Origin: Sinohyriopsis cumingii
Taxonomy: Eukaryota > Mollusca > Bivalvia > Unionida > Unionidae
Assembly (NCBI GenBank): GCA_028554795.2
Contig: CM068832.1
Span: forward strand, 88,563,011 to 88,627,010
DNA: 64,000 nucleotides
Direction of reading: 5' to 3'
Shown here piece after piece: positions 53,101 to 63,800 of this stretch. The first letter of the stretch is position 1; the number at the start of each line of letters is the position of its first letter. The notes beneath the pieces were generated by a model, which saw only the letters and a program-made list of their open reading frames with translations, was not told the origin of the DNA and made no database searches. The translations under genes were made by a program, and so were the position numbers.

Positions 53101-53677
53101 ATTGGTTTTGGTCAAAAGGCCACCGACAAAGCATGTATAATTTGATTCGCCCTCTCCACCATTCAGTCTGACTGTGGTATGTTAGTTCTTGTCCTGATTT
53201 TCTCAGTACCACACAACTTGCACATCTCTGCAAAAATCAGAGATTCAAAATTGGAACCTTTATCTCTGTGTATAAAGCTAGAAACTCCAAATACTGTTAT
53301 TAATCTCTCCACCAGCACACTAACAACAATGGTTGCTTCTTGGCTTTGTATGACAAAGGACAAAAGCATCCGTCCATCTAGAATATACTTGTTTCCTTTT
53401 TCAGTACGAGGCAAAGGTCCCATTATGTCAACTACAATCCTTTCTAGTGGTGCTCCTACATAATATAACCTAAGCGGCGTGTTAGGTCGCTTCATTGGTG
53501 TCTTCTGAAACGCACAAATGTCACATTTTGGGACCCATTCTTCACATCCCTCCTTAAGCCATACCAGAAAAATCTACCCCTAACTTTTTGAAGAGTTTTC
53601 TTACTACCTAAATGTCTAGCAGTGGGAGCGTCGTGCAGTTGTGTCAAAACAAAGCCACGTAATATTTCTGGCATCAC
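53101..53677 (-). pseudogene. Ty3/gypsy integrase (zinc-binding and core domains), broken
   Basis: The N-terminal H2C2 region is at 53677-53540: LHDAPTARHLGSKKTLQKVR then FFWYGLRRDV, with the His pair kept but the Cys pair lost by frameshift. The core domain is at 53495-53101. It shows VVDIMGPLP (first acidic residue), HRDKGSNFES (second) and, after a TGA, MVERAN (the Glu region). About 25 residues between the core and the ATG-x-SP motif are missing. The integrase would insert cDNA into host chromosomes. With two frames and at least two stops this copy is inactive. It directly follows the RNase H region, as in all Ty3/gypsy elements. Confidence 0.85.
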
Positions 53678-54213
53678 TATGAGCCAGGCTACGTGGTTTA
53701 CAACTGCGCCGTTCCACTTATATTACAACATACAGTTTTTCATTTCTAGAGACTCCCACCTGGCCCAATAAAACTTTTCAACTCAACACCCTCTCTGGCC
53801 AGCTCAGACCACACCGGACGAGAGTAATTTGCTGTCCACTCCCACAGACTTTTAATGATTGTGTCTTTTCTTTGGGCAACTATTAGGGAAGCTTTACTTA
53901 ACACCACTCTTCTGAAGTCGTGTCATTTTTAGTGATAAGGGGATTAAAACCATCAGGTGGACATTCAGTCTCACCTTTCTTTGACTGTGATCTAATGACC
54001 ACGGAAATAAATTCCATGTATTAACTACACTTTACTGATACATTGTTTGCATCAAGCATTAAAACGGTAGAAGGTTCACCATGCAGTTTTTCACCTCACT
54101 ACTTCATATGTCAGTACCACATTGCACTCCATCTACAGGAAGTGATCTTGACAATTGAACTGATTTATTTTCATATTTGCTTTCAGCCCGACGTCAGTAA
54201 GTAAAGTTGATTT

Positions 54214-54546
54214 CTAGACATGGTCGTCTAGATAGTGCGTCAGCATCGGGATGGATTCTCCCTGCTCGATGTTCAATTTTAAAATCATAAGTATCTGTTC
54301 TTTGTGATTTTTAAAATGTAAAAGCCAAAGCAATGTTCCAAGATCACTTCTCACAAGAAAATACCTGCCATATAGGTACTGATGAAAGTGATTGATTGAT
54401 GACACAATTGCTAGAAGTTTCATCCTGTGTTCTGCTTTTGAGAACTCTTTACTATAATTGCTGGCAACATGTTCTTCACTGTTCTGTAATTGAGAAAGAA
54501 CCGCTCCCATTCCCTCATTACTTGCATCTATATCGAGAAAGAACAA
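54214..54546 (-). pseudogene. Ty3/gypsy RNase H domain
   Basis: FFLDIDASNEGMGAVLSQ (first Asp of the active site) is followed by EFSKAEHRMKLLAIVSSINH and FHQYLYGRYFLVRSDLGTLLWLL. The family pattern has a catalytic Glu in the EL-L-A-I/V segment. Here the position is Lys (MKLLAIV), so a key acidic residue is lost. The distal Asp in VRSD is kept. A Tyr-Leu-Asp-Asp near the end of the frame is the eroded H-x-x-x-x-x-ADALSR region, not the RT active site. Confidence 0.85.
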
Positions 54547-54599
54547 ATCCCCAGGATTGGGATTTGTAAGGACGGGAGACTAATTAAAGCGCACTTTAA

Positions 54600-55395
54600 C
54601 TATTCAAATGCTTTTTTACAATCTTCAGACAAATCACAGTTTATTCCAACTTCTGTGAGCGTGTGAAGGGGCCTTGCCATATCAGCAATATTTCTACTAA
54701 AATCTCCTATAATAGAAGCACAAGCAAATAAAACTTCTGACTTGCTTTACATGCTTTGGTACATTCCAGCTCATCACAGCATCTATGTTAGATTGATCCG
54801 CTTCAACACCTTCACTGCTCAACACATGACCCAACTAGTTGATCTGTTTCCTAAATAGATGACATTTCTCAGGACTCAGATTCAAATGTACTTATGACAT
54901 TGATATAAATGTTCTATGTGTTCATTAAAGATCTTTGAAAACACTATTATATCGTCCAGATAAACTAAGCATAGTTTCCAGGAGAAGCCCCTAAGGATCC
55001 ATTCCTTAAGTCTCTCAAATGTGGCTGTTGCATTGCATAAACCAAAATTCATCAATGTAAACTGCCACAGGCCACTACCAGGAACTGGAAATGCTGTTTT
55101 AGGCCTATCACTGTGCAACTTTCACTTGCCAGTATCCTCTTTTCAATTCAAGAGTTGCACACAGCTTAGCACCAGATCAGGCGTTCAAAGTATCGTCCAT
55201 TCTGGGAAGGGGATGTGAATCTGTGATGCTTATATCATACAACTTGCAATAGTCCACGCAAAAGCGTGTAGACCCATCTATCTTCCTCACCAACACAACT
55301 GGTGATGACCAAGGGCTAATTGATGGTTCAAAGATCACTCTACTAACCATATATTTGATTTCGTCCTCTGCATATTGGTAAGGGGAATGCGACAA
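54600..55395 (-). pseudogene. Ty3/gypsy reverse transcriptase
   Basis: The N-terminal part, 55395-55177: EDEIKYMVSRVIFEPSISPW, then SSPVVLVRKIDGSTRFCVDY, the conserved start of gypsy RT. After a frameshift, 55118-54882 holds KTAFPVPGSGLWQFTLMNFG LCNATATF and the catalytic LVYLDDIIVF box with both Asp intact. Further decayed RT-RNase H connection sequence (GHVLSSEGVEADQSNIDAV) continues to about 54790. RT and RNase H copy the element RNA into DNA in virus-like particles. Frame changes around 55150 and 54870 show that the copy is dead. Confidence 0.9.
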
Positions 55396-55415
55396 CTCTC
55401 TCTTAACAATACATC

Positions 55416-55690
55416 TTATCGTACATAGGATAAAAAATCCATGCCAAGTATCCCATCATTTTGTATATCAGCCACTAAGACATCATGTATAAATGCATGT
55501 TTTCCTAATTTAATTTTTACATTCATCTTTCCAAGAAACGGTGAAATTTCACGAGTTGCAGTCAACAAATTTAATTTTCCTGGTTCAATTTCCACAAGGT
55601 GAGTGCGAACATTAGCACAAATATATACTAGCATGGTTACTGATACATCTTGAACCTGAGTTGCAAAAAACAATCTCTCATCCCATTATT
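55416..55690 (-). pseudogene. Ty3/gypsy aspartic protease, catalytic motif lost
   Basis: An 85-codon frame ending IQNDGILGMDFLSYVR, the conserved ILG-D-F end of retroelement proteases. The catalytic Asp-Thr/Ser-Gly-Ala should stand about residues 17-19, and the sequence there is MLVYICANV, so Asp, Thr and Gly have all been replaced while the Ala and following residues remain. It lies between gag and RT as expected. Not functional. Confidence 0.8.
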
Positions 55691-57130
55691 AGATGATCTA
55701 TTAGTAATAGCATTGGGCCTTAATTTATATGTTAAACATTGACCCTTGTGTTCAACTGGTTCTAGTTTTACTTTGCGGACTCTGCTGAATATTCATCTTT
55801 AGCTTTTTCTGATTTATTGTAATCTGTATTGGGTTTAAAGGAATCGCCCTTCCATGCAATGTCACCTTTGTCATTCTTTCTTTGTGATCTATGCTATATT
55901 GTATCTGTTTTTGTTGTTATTATGATTGTTCTGCCATGTCTCGTGCTGTTCCTTTAATGTTTCAGGTTTACATGCAGTGAAGCTGGTCTGATTCAACTAA
56001 ATAATACCCTTAAGGTCAGCAGTCATGGAGTTAGTCTCCTGAAAGTTTATCTGAAACGTTTTGCCGATCTCTACCATTTTCCGCCTCACTGAAGGTAGAA
56101 TAACCACTTTCAGGACCTACAACATCGCTGTGCTTTCTGGCGGACTGCTGGCCGAAAGGCTTCCAACTGTTTGGCTAACATTATTGCATCATTCATATCC
56201 CTAGCACGTGATTCACGAATTCCAAACGCACGTCAGATTCAGGGACTGCATCTATAAAATGATCCCTTGCTAAAGTGGAAATTGCTGCTGTTGGAGTTCC
56301 TGGATAAACTTGACGAGCCAACGTTTTATAGACTGCGCCAATTACGATATTGACTCATCCTTTCGCTTTGTGCGAGTTTGTAGTTTGGCCCTAAAAATCC
56401 CACCTCTGTTCGTATAACCATATCACAAGTCATGTACATTAGGAAGACTGCTGTAGTCTCCTCTTGGAGCTGATTTCATTTCATTTAGTAAGGCACGTGC
56501 ACCCCCAGTGAGGCTGCTTCCTTAACACAATGAATTTAAGTTGTAATCCCAACCATTTAGCTCTAATACGGTCTCAAACTGAGATAATTATTCATCTAAG
56601 TCTTCTGTTCAATCATACAACTGAGACTTCATTTTGAAAGATCCATTATCTTTATGATTGTGTGATCGCACAGGTGAGGTAGAGTTAGATCATGAACCGT
56701 TACTGCATTACCTCTTGATACCGAACCATTCAGTACAGATTGGTCAGGCCGAATCCGCAGCTCCTGCAGCGAAGAATTGCTGACTATATTGATCAGAATT
56801 GCCTTAAAGCACACACCTAATTGTTGAACTAATAGTACCTCTAGACTCACTCTTATGCCTAAAGATTATTTATTATTTTTCTGATTGAAGAAGAACCAAC
56901 CCTGATGCAACTAGAATGTTGCTGCTGTTGTTTCAAATCAGTCAACAACTCATAATGTTGGTTTTGGTCACCTCCGCCGGTCTTATCAGTTTTAAAACCC
57001 ACACCGTGAATTTGCAACTTCTAACCCAAGATTTTCCTGACCCTGCGAAACAAAGCCGTTTATGGAAAATGCACCAAATTCTCTTGGATTGCATGTATTT
57101 GCTCTATCATCATTTGCCATGTCAGGGCAA
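55691..57130 (-). pseudogene. Ty3/gypsy gag region, heavily decayed
   Basis: No long frame remains. On the minus strand, about 56395-56130, pieces such as AKLQTRTQRKDESIS and, in the next frame, QVYPGTPTAAISTLARDHFI DAVPES and LAKQLEAFRPAVRQKAQ match the capsid C-terminal region of invertebrate gypsy Gag (R-x-R-x-x-E-S-x-x-x-LAQ, ...HLA-x-D-x-FIDAL). A 73-codon frame at 56850-56629 may be part of the N-terminal domain. A zinc-knuckle was not found. Confidence 0.65.
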
Positions 57131-57282
57131 ACTGATTTTCTATTTTTGACTCAGTGCTAAGCAGTCTTGCTTGAACTTAATCAGTTACATAAGTGTTTGA
57201 AGTAACAATTCCCAAATCTTCTGATTTATGATAGTTATCATACGGGGGAATAACTGTATTACGGAAATAACAACCACAAAAA

Positions 57283-57464
<182 letters not shown>

Positions 57465-57526
57465 GAAAAGGTATATAATTCTGTTCTGCAGCTTTCACCA
57501 AATAGTTTTATATCAAAACAAGGGGA

Positions 57527-57544
57527 TCCCACTGCTGCCCCCAA
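57527..57544 (-). promoter_or_regulatory. gypsy primer-binding site
   Basis: TTGGGGGCAGCAGTGGGATC on the minus strand, two bases after a ...GTGACACA LTR end. The form TGG-GGG/TGT-CAG-CAGTGGGAT corresponds to the PBS of related molluscan gypsy elements and parallels the site at 59770. Confidence 0.65.
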
Positions 57545-57546
57545 AT

Positions 57547-58400
57547 TGTGTCACTTCGCCCTTAGTGGACGGGCGATGGATTCAGAAAGGGTCCCTCTTA
57601 TCATTAGCTTTTGGTTCACATGAGGGTGTTCTATCGTATTCAGTGGGAACGTTCTTATTCTAAGGGTGCAATTAATGAGAAGATGCGTCAAATAAAGGTA
57701 ACATTATTTAATAACAGAAAACATGAGCCAAACAAATCAAGTGACTTACATGAAGTATTTGTGAAATTATAGTGTGACAAAAGTATAAATAACATTATGA
57801 TGCAATAATTATGATCCAAAACGCTGTTAGCATAAGTTCAATCAGTTAGTAGAACACAAATTTGTTTTTAAAGATTGTTAACTAAGATTATGATTAACAG
57901 CAAGCAGCAACGGATTACATATGCTTTTCTAACTGAAAGTATTTTTAGATACAGATGTGCGAAGCTGAAGCATGCAAGTGCATGATATTGCAGTGTGTCA
58001 AGCAACTAACAAGCAAAAAGTCTAAATTTCCATGAGTATATTGTTATTTCTTATATGCAGGGTTAATATGGTTATTATTGAGTCATGCAAGGTATTGGTG
58101 TTTAGTATGTTCTCATTTATTCTTTATTCATTCATAAGGGTGGGTGAATAACATAAATGACAGAACCAAATCGGGTTCACATTTTACTACTGCTGGTGCA
58201 CTATAGTCTTTTGTACTTAATGTTCTTATGGTTTCGGGTGCATATGCACCAAAGCCTAAGGTTCTGGTTCAAAGTTTCAGGTTTGGGTTTATGAGTGTAC
58301 CAAGCGTGTCTGGATCACTGCCTCTCTGATTTATTACCCATCTTCGTGCAGTGGTATGCTCACAATCAGAAGACAAAGTTATATCAAATTAATTTCACAC
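57547..58400 (-). mobile_element. presumed 5' LTR of the minus-strand gypsy element
   Basis: The inner edge is firm (TGTGTCACTTCGCCCTTAGT on the plus strand, directly behind the PBS). The outer edge is not determined. A possible ...TTTCACACA end near 58401 is only a guess. No second copy was found in the window to fix the length. Confidence 0.4.
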
Positions 58401-59400
58401 AAAAAATGTACATTCTATAAAAAGAATGAATTATGAATATAGCTTTTGTGAATTTAGAATAATAAATTATAGATACATTGAATCTAAATATAGTTGTTAG
58501 ATGCTGATGTATGCTATTTACCTTCTATTTAAATTCCAAAAGAAATAAGCCCAAAACTAGTAATTTTACTAAAGTCACTAAACAAAACTCTACTAGTGTT
58601 ATTTATTAAATGGAAATAGACAAATTTAGCATTTTTAACATCACAACATCTGCTTTTAAGGTTGGCTGAGCCATTTTTTCATTCGCGCCTTCGACAAAGA
58701 CTGGAGAGTGACAAAGGTCGTGATAGATAGATTGATTCATTACATTAAAGTGGCTTGAGCATGATCATACATGTGTCACTGGTTAATGCATGCATCGTAG
58801 GCTGCTAATTATTCATCGGTGAAATTATCAAAGCATTCCAAGGCGTTAATGTACTCAGGGAGTGCTGCTAATTAAGCCGTCAGGTAGCGGAACAAGTTGT
58901 TCTATGGTACCTGAATGAAAGGCTGTCATGAGTGGGAATAGACTCATCATACACTCATGTTTCAGTCTGCATCCTTCAATTTGTGTATATTAGTGGGAGT
59001 AGTACCAGCACTCACTAATGTATTATGTTGCAGAGGTTTACGCTTTGATGTTTAGCTTATGGGCGCATTGCACGATTAATTATTTGGTGTCCTACCGAGA
59101 CATGGGATGATGCAGGAGAGGTTTGCCGTGTTTCTTCCACGGTATTGGCCTGAAATTTGCGTCTTGCACGAATTTTGAATTTTGAAAGCATTGCCGAAAA
59201 TTGTTCTGATAATTGCCGGAATTTGGAAGAAAAAAAAAGATATCTGTGCTGTCTTGTATTAGTTGTTAGGGGCGATACCTCGGATGACAGCCATTTGTGC
59301 TATTTAGATTTCTCTTTTGTCACCCTGTGTTACTGGCCCTGATGGTCCTGGGTTTAGACCACTTATATGAGCTAAAAGTTTGGGTTTTTGCATAACCTAC
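58401..59400. other. stretch without recognisable gene
   Basis: Contains no recognisable frame. It separates the two gypsy-type elements. Confidence 0.4.
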
Positions 59401-59660
59401 TTGTTATTATTTTGGTTGGCCCAGATGATCGTGGTTGTTCGGACCACCTTGTAACTTTAGGTTTTGGTGTCAAGTAATTTTCATAGTGAGGTCCCTCATA
59501 ACCAAACTGTTTCCCCAGTTCTACCAGTTCTTTCATAGAAGTCATTTCAAAAGTTTGGTGGTGACCAACCTTAAAGTGCAGTTGTATACAAAACACGTAA
59601 TTACCACAAACCGTATTTTCTTTCACGAAATGCAACAAAAATATTAAATACAAAAAAATA
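59400..59660 (-). pseudogene. gag N-terminus of a second gypsy-type element
   Basis: Within a 93-codon minus frame, the part from MTSMKELVELGKQFGYEGPH onward has the look of the Gag start in many invertebrate gypsy elements (M-x-x-LKELG-x-x-x-GYEG...). It follows the LTR and PBS at 59770-61146 at the right distance. Beyond about 59400 the internal region stops. No pol of this element is in the window. Confidence 0.5.
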
Positions 59661-59769
59661 AAGTAATATTAGGTATCTACCTAACCTTGGTGCATTGTCA
59701 AACGCATCTGAAACACACAGAAAGCATACAAATATAATAAAACAATTTCAGTGCTGTTATATCCGAAAT

Positions 59770-59790
59770 GATCCAACTTCTGACACCATT
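59770..59790 (-). promoter_or_regulatory. primer-binding site of the second gypsy-type element
   Basis: TGGTGTCAGAAGTTGGATC on the minus strand, starting two bases after the LTR end TGTTACA. It is the same PBS type as at 57527 with a different third triplet. Confidence 0.7.
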
Positions 59791-61146
59791 TGTAACAAGA
59801 TAACCGGGTGGGATATCTCGGATTAACAACAGAACACGTTTTGACGACACAGATATATGGTTTAATATGGCGATTTACATGAGTAGTGGATGGTGAAGAT
59901 GTGTGCGTATTTATAATCCAAATGTTGGATCTATTTAACAAAAAACGCACAGTTTTAAAGATGGAAAAAATATACAAATAAATTTAGTTCAGTAACCCTA
60001 AAATACAGGATAAATGATTTCACAAATGATTCAATAATGGAAAGATGAATATAGTTCACTCAAATAGTAAACGATGTAAGTCTTTACACATAGTAAAAAA
60101 TGTATTCGCTCAGGTAGCGAAATTATGTCACTAAACAAGAACGGATATACAATCTATCCTTCCAGTCCTGAATAATACACTGGGTCTTACTAACCCAAAA
60201 TTAGCATACAGCTAAAAATACATGTGTGGAGATGCACTCCGTCACCCGTGCACCATATCCGCTCCACAGCTCCTCTGAATCAATTTCACAACCAATATAG
60301 ACTCCGGACCCTCGGAATACTATGATCACTTGAAACATTAGACCCTCCGGACACTTGAAATATTAGACCCTCCGGACCCCCTGGTCCTTTGACGGCTCTA
60401 CAGCTGGGTCACCTTAGTCCCTCTGGTCCCTCCGGACGCTAGACATTAGACGCTCCGGCACCTTAAACGCTCCGGACACACGGACGTTTCTACACTCTGA
60501 CAACACCGGACACCCCGGATATTCCTACCATCAAAACACTCAGCTGAAAATATACCCGATACAGTGTACTACACTTGATACAGACATAACGTAAGGACGT
60601 TATACATGGTAAGTTAAAAAGATTATATTATTATGGCAATTACAAAACAGAGGTTCAATAGTAAACCTAACCCTGCTTGATAAGACAATAGTAAACAACT
60701 TTTTTTTAAAAATGTAACTTTACATTACCAATACAAATCCTGCACTACGTCGCAACAAGAATAAAAAATGCACGAATTATGGTATGTAAAGAAAACTATA
60801 ACAAACATGCAAAGGTAAATATGGTACTACACTAGTTATCACTTAAAACCCAAAAATTACCTACCCCTACAGCTGGAGTTGTGCGAATCCTTTTAGCAGG
60901 CCGCTTGCTGACAAAACCATTAGTATTGTACAAGTCCTTTACATGTAGTAACGTATTTATACCTTTAGAATTTTCGTTATTCTTTATCAAAGGCACCTTG
61001 CACGTGTGGCACAGGACGAATCGTACTCACGATTTCGAAATACAATAGACCCTGATATAATCACCCTCGGGCATCGTTGTACAGCGAAAAGAAACGAAAC
61101 CCGAGTACATGTATTTAATTAACAACCTTTACACCATTCCGTGACA
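59791..61146 (-). mobile_element. 5' LTR of the second gypsy-type element (LTR-A)
   Basis: On the minus strand it runs from TGTCACGGAATGG (61146) to CGGTTATCTTGTTACA (59791), about 1356 bp. It aligns with the solo LTR at 61749-62985 along its length: shared ATTTCGAAATA, a CCCGGG/CCGAGGGTGATT segment, and TGTACTCGGGTTTCG against TGTACTCATGTTTTG. It has a TATA box (TATAAATA on the minus strand at 60954-60961). A block of CTCCGGACA-type short repeats lies at about 60290-60540. The PBS and gag start follow it. Confidence 0.85.
60954..60961 (-). promoter_or_regulatory. LTR TATA box
   Basis: TATAAATA at the position matching TATAAATA at 61946-61953 in the solo LTR. Conservation between two diverged LTRs supports it as the RNA polymerase II promoter. 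Confidence 0.65.
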
Positions 61147-61341
61147 CTCAGCCATTTTGACGACTGGGACAGTTGGATTTATCAATTTCTCCTCAGACGT
61201 CGGGTTGCTTCCTGTGAACCCTACAGCCACATTTGCCAGACTTTCATTCTGGTACCTTACACCAGAAAAGCCTGAGCATGGACTGATAAAGCTCTGACGG
61301 TTTATGACTTGACTTGTGTTCTGACCAATCATGTTGTGATA
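61147..61341 (-). pseudogene. exon of an unidentified minus-strand gene, cut by LTR-A
   Basis: Read on the minus strand, TTTTCTTTCAG precedes 61341 and opens a 65-codon frame starting YHNMIGQNTSQVINRQSF and ending KLINPTVPVVKMAE at 61147, where the LTR sequence TGTCACGG begins. The bases at the break (CTGAG) would be the 5-bp target duplication. The frame has normal composition and joins in phase 0 with the exon ending at 61551. I do not recognise the protein. Confidence 0.45.
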
Positions 61342-61550
61342 CTGAAAGAAAATAGGCATGTTTTATTAATTTTTAAGCTGGCTTCATCCTTCGGTCAGGT
61401 TACTGTTATATATGGTATTCCATTGTCAATGGAAGACAGCAGATCTAAGTGTAGAACTCTGTTTTCAAAAGTTTAAAATTTGAATTGGGGGAAAATTCAT
61501 CTTTTTCTGGAATTGAAAATGTTCCATTTACGGGTTTCAGCAAATCTTAC

Positions 61551-61670
61551 CTGTTGACAAAGCCAGACAAAATCCCTTTTCATTGCATTCACATATCGCC
61601 AAAATTCGTCTAGCCGGTTCTCTACGTATGCCTCCAAGTCTGCAACCCTACGTTCACTTTGAGAACATTT
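61551..61670 (-). pseudogene. upstream exon of the same minus-strand gene, coiled-coil-like
   Basis: An open minus-strand segment with QSERRVADLEAYVENRLDEF then WRYVNAMKRDFVWLCQQ ends at a donor CAACAG|GTAAGA. It is charged and heptad-like. Splicing across 61550-61342 keeps phase 0 into YHNMIG. A stop at 61671-61673 means an acceptor must lie between, or that this is a first coding exon lacking ATG. Either host gene or unrelated element gene. Family not recognised. Confidence 0.45.
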
Positions 61671-61945
61671 TTAGCCAACGACTGCACTGTTTGGTTGATT
61701 TAAAGATGCCAATCTTACGGGTTGTTGAAAACAGTTAGGGTTCTTGAGTGTAACGGAATTAAATTCTTTTATTTATTTAATATATGTACTCATGTTTTGT
61801 TTCTTGTGTACAATGATACCCGGGGGTGATTTATGTATATTGTGTCATATTTCGAAATAGTGAGTTCGGTTCATCCCATGCTGTACGTGCGAAGTGCTCT
61901 CGATGGGACGAATCGAATGCCTACAATGCACAGAATATGTATGTG

Positions 61946-61953
61946 TATAAATA
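61946..61953 (+). promoter_or_regulatory. LTR TATA box
   Basis: TATAAATA followed by AGCTCACC. The same box is kept in LTR-A. Confidence 0.65.
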
Positions 61954-62049
61954 GCTCACCGTACGTAAATCTCTTGACAATACGAATAGGTCTTGTCAGC
62001 CAGCTGTCTGCTTCAAAGACTTGCACATCTTCAGCTGTAGAGCTGTCTA

Positions 62050-62470
62050 ATACCGGGGTGTCTAATGTACAGTGTCCGGAATGTCCAGGGGATCTAATGT
62101 TCGGAGTGTTCCGAATGTTCGAAGTGTTCGGAGTGTTTAATGTCCGGGGTGTCCGGAGTGTCCTATGTACGGGGTGCCCGGAGTGTTTAATGTCCAAGGT
62201 GTCCAATGTATCTGATACCTGGAGTGTCCGGAGGGTCTAATGTTCGGAGTGTTCCGAGTGTTCGACGTCTTCGGAATGTCTAATGTCCGGGGTATTCTGA
62301 GAGTCCTATGTACGGGATGTCCAGAGCGTCTAACGTCTAATGTCCGGAGTGTCCGGAGGGTCTAGTGTCCGGGGTGTCCGGAGTATCCAATGTCCGGAGG
62401 GTCTGGTGTCCGGAGGGTCTAATATTCTGAGTGTCCAGAGTTTTTCGAAGTGTTCCGAGTGTCCGGAGTC
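62050..62470. repeat. GTCCGGAG/GTCTAATGTCCGG short tandem array in the LTR
   Basis: Many variants of GTCCGGAGTGTCC, GTCCGGGGTGTCC and GGTCTAATGTTCGG in tandem. GC- and CpG-rich against AT-rich surroundings. The equivalent array is about 250 bp in LTR-A and about 60 bp in the truncated LTR-C, so copy number varies. Open frames on both strands here (up to 135 codons) come from the repeat. Confidence 0.88.
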
Positions 62471-63213
62471 TGTGGCAGCTGTGAAGCTGAACTGTAGCAA
62501 CCGTAGAGCTGAAACAAAATGCACTGATGACAGAGTGTATTTCCGTACATGTAATTTGTTAGCCGTGGGCTAAATTTGGGGTTAATAAAACCCAGTGTAT
62601 CTTTCGAGACTGTAAAGATAAGCTGTATATCTCTCATTCTTTTTATCACCATAATTTCGCTACCTGAGTGAATGCATTTTACTACATGAGTACAATTTTA
62701 CATCGGTTACTACCAGAGTAAACTATATCCGTCGTTTCATTGTCAAATCGTTGTGAGCCATTCACCCCTTGTCTTTGTATTTGGTTAATTAATTCATTTC
62801 GTATTTTTCATCATTAAGTATGTGCGTTCTTATGTTAATTAAATCCAATACTTGGATTATGTATACACGCACATATTCATAATTAATTGATCTTTCAATT
62901 CATCCATTATTAAACATTCTATTTATATCATTGTCAAAAGTGTTCTGTTGTGAATCCAAAAATCCCACCCGGTTATCTTGTTACAATGAGCACGTTGAAA
63001 GCTGAACTAACCACACTTGAAGTATCTTGCCTACATAAAAACATGTACGGTGATTAATAAAGTTAATAGGATTAGTGTTGGAAAACCAAAGAGTGATGTA
63101 TAATGGTTCTTTTATTTTACATGGTTACAGTTTATTATTTTTGTCTACGCTGATTAAGCAAACATTTATATGGCTGGTAAGTAAATGTAATACATGCATT
63201 ATTTTAATCTTGC

Positions 63214-63712
63214 TGTAACAAGATAACCGGGTGAGATTTTTTCGGATTCACAACAGAACACTTTTGACAATGATATAAATACAATGTTTAATATTGGATG
63301 ACATGCATGAGCAATTAATTATGAATATGTGTGTGTATATATAATCCAAATATTGGATTTAATTAACATAAGAACGCACAGACTTATTGATGAAAAACAC
63401 AAATAAATTAATTTAGCAAATACAAAGACAAAGGGTGAATGGTTCACAACGATTTGATAATGAAACGATGATTAAAAAAAGAAGGACAGATATACAACTT
63501 ATCTTTACAGTCCCGAAAGATACACTGGGTTTTACGAACCCCAAAATTAGCCCACGGCTAACATATTACATGTACGGAGATACACTCCATCATCAGTACA
63601 CTGTTTCAGCTCCACGGCTGCTACAGTTCAGCTTCACATCTGCTACAGACTCGGACACTCGTAACACTTCGAAACACTCGGAACACTCCGAATTAGACTC
63701 TCCGGACATCCT
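63214..63712 (-). mobile_element. truncated inverted LTR of the same family (LTR-C)
   Basis: It starts TGTAACAAGATAACCGGGTG on the plus strand (minus-strand LTR end) and matches the reverse complement of LTR-B, from its 3' end inward, to the short-repeat block. LTR similarity stops at about 63712 (CTCCGGACATCCTC|TTGTTG). Only about 499 bp remain. Confidence 0.8.
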
Positions 63713-63800
63713 CTTGTTGCAAGTCTGACTGCTGTCCCTACATATCAAGATCAAGCTGTCGCTGTACATCAGCAAGCTTTTCTAATTCGTTCTGCTGATC
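63713..63800 (-). pseudogene. coiled-coil-like exon fragment next to LTR-C
   Basis: On the minus strand, TTGTATGATCAG|CAGAACGAA may be an acceptor. The open segment reads QNELEKLADVQRQLDLDM, then a TAG where CAG would continue the pattern, then GQQSDLQQ, breaking into LTR sequence at 63712. Charged and Gln/Leu-rich. It may be a further exon of the minus-strand gene at 61.2-61.7 kb or gag of another element. Confidence 0.35.

Larger units (their letters stand above)
61749..62985 (+). mobile_element. solo LTR of the second gypsy-type family (LTR-B)
   Basis: From TGTAACGGAATTAAATTC to GGTTATCTTGTTACA, 1237 bp, with inverted TGTAAC/GTTACA ends. The flanks TTGAG and ATGAG form a 5-bp target duplication with one mismatch. 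No PBS follows, so it is a solo LTR left by recombination. It contains TATAAATA at 61946-61953 and about 420 bp of GTCCGGAG-type short repeats (62050-62470). Confidence 0.85.

Noticed and set aside
61833-62240. 135-codon plus frame and 111-codon minus frame, with Cys/Pro/Ser-Gly-Val repeats
   Set aside because: Both are products of the CCGGA short-repeat array within a solo LTR.
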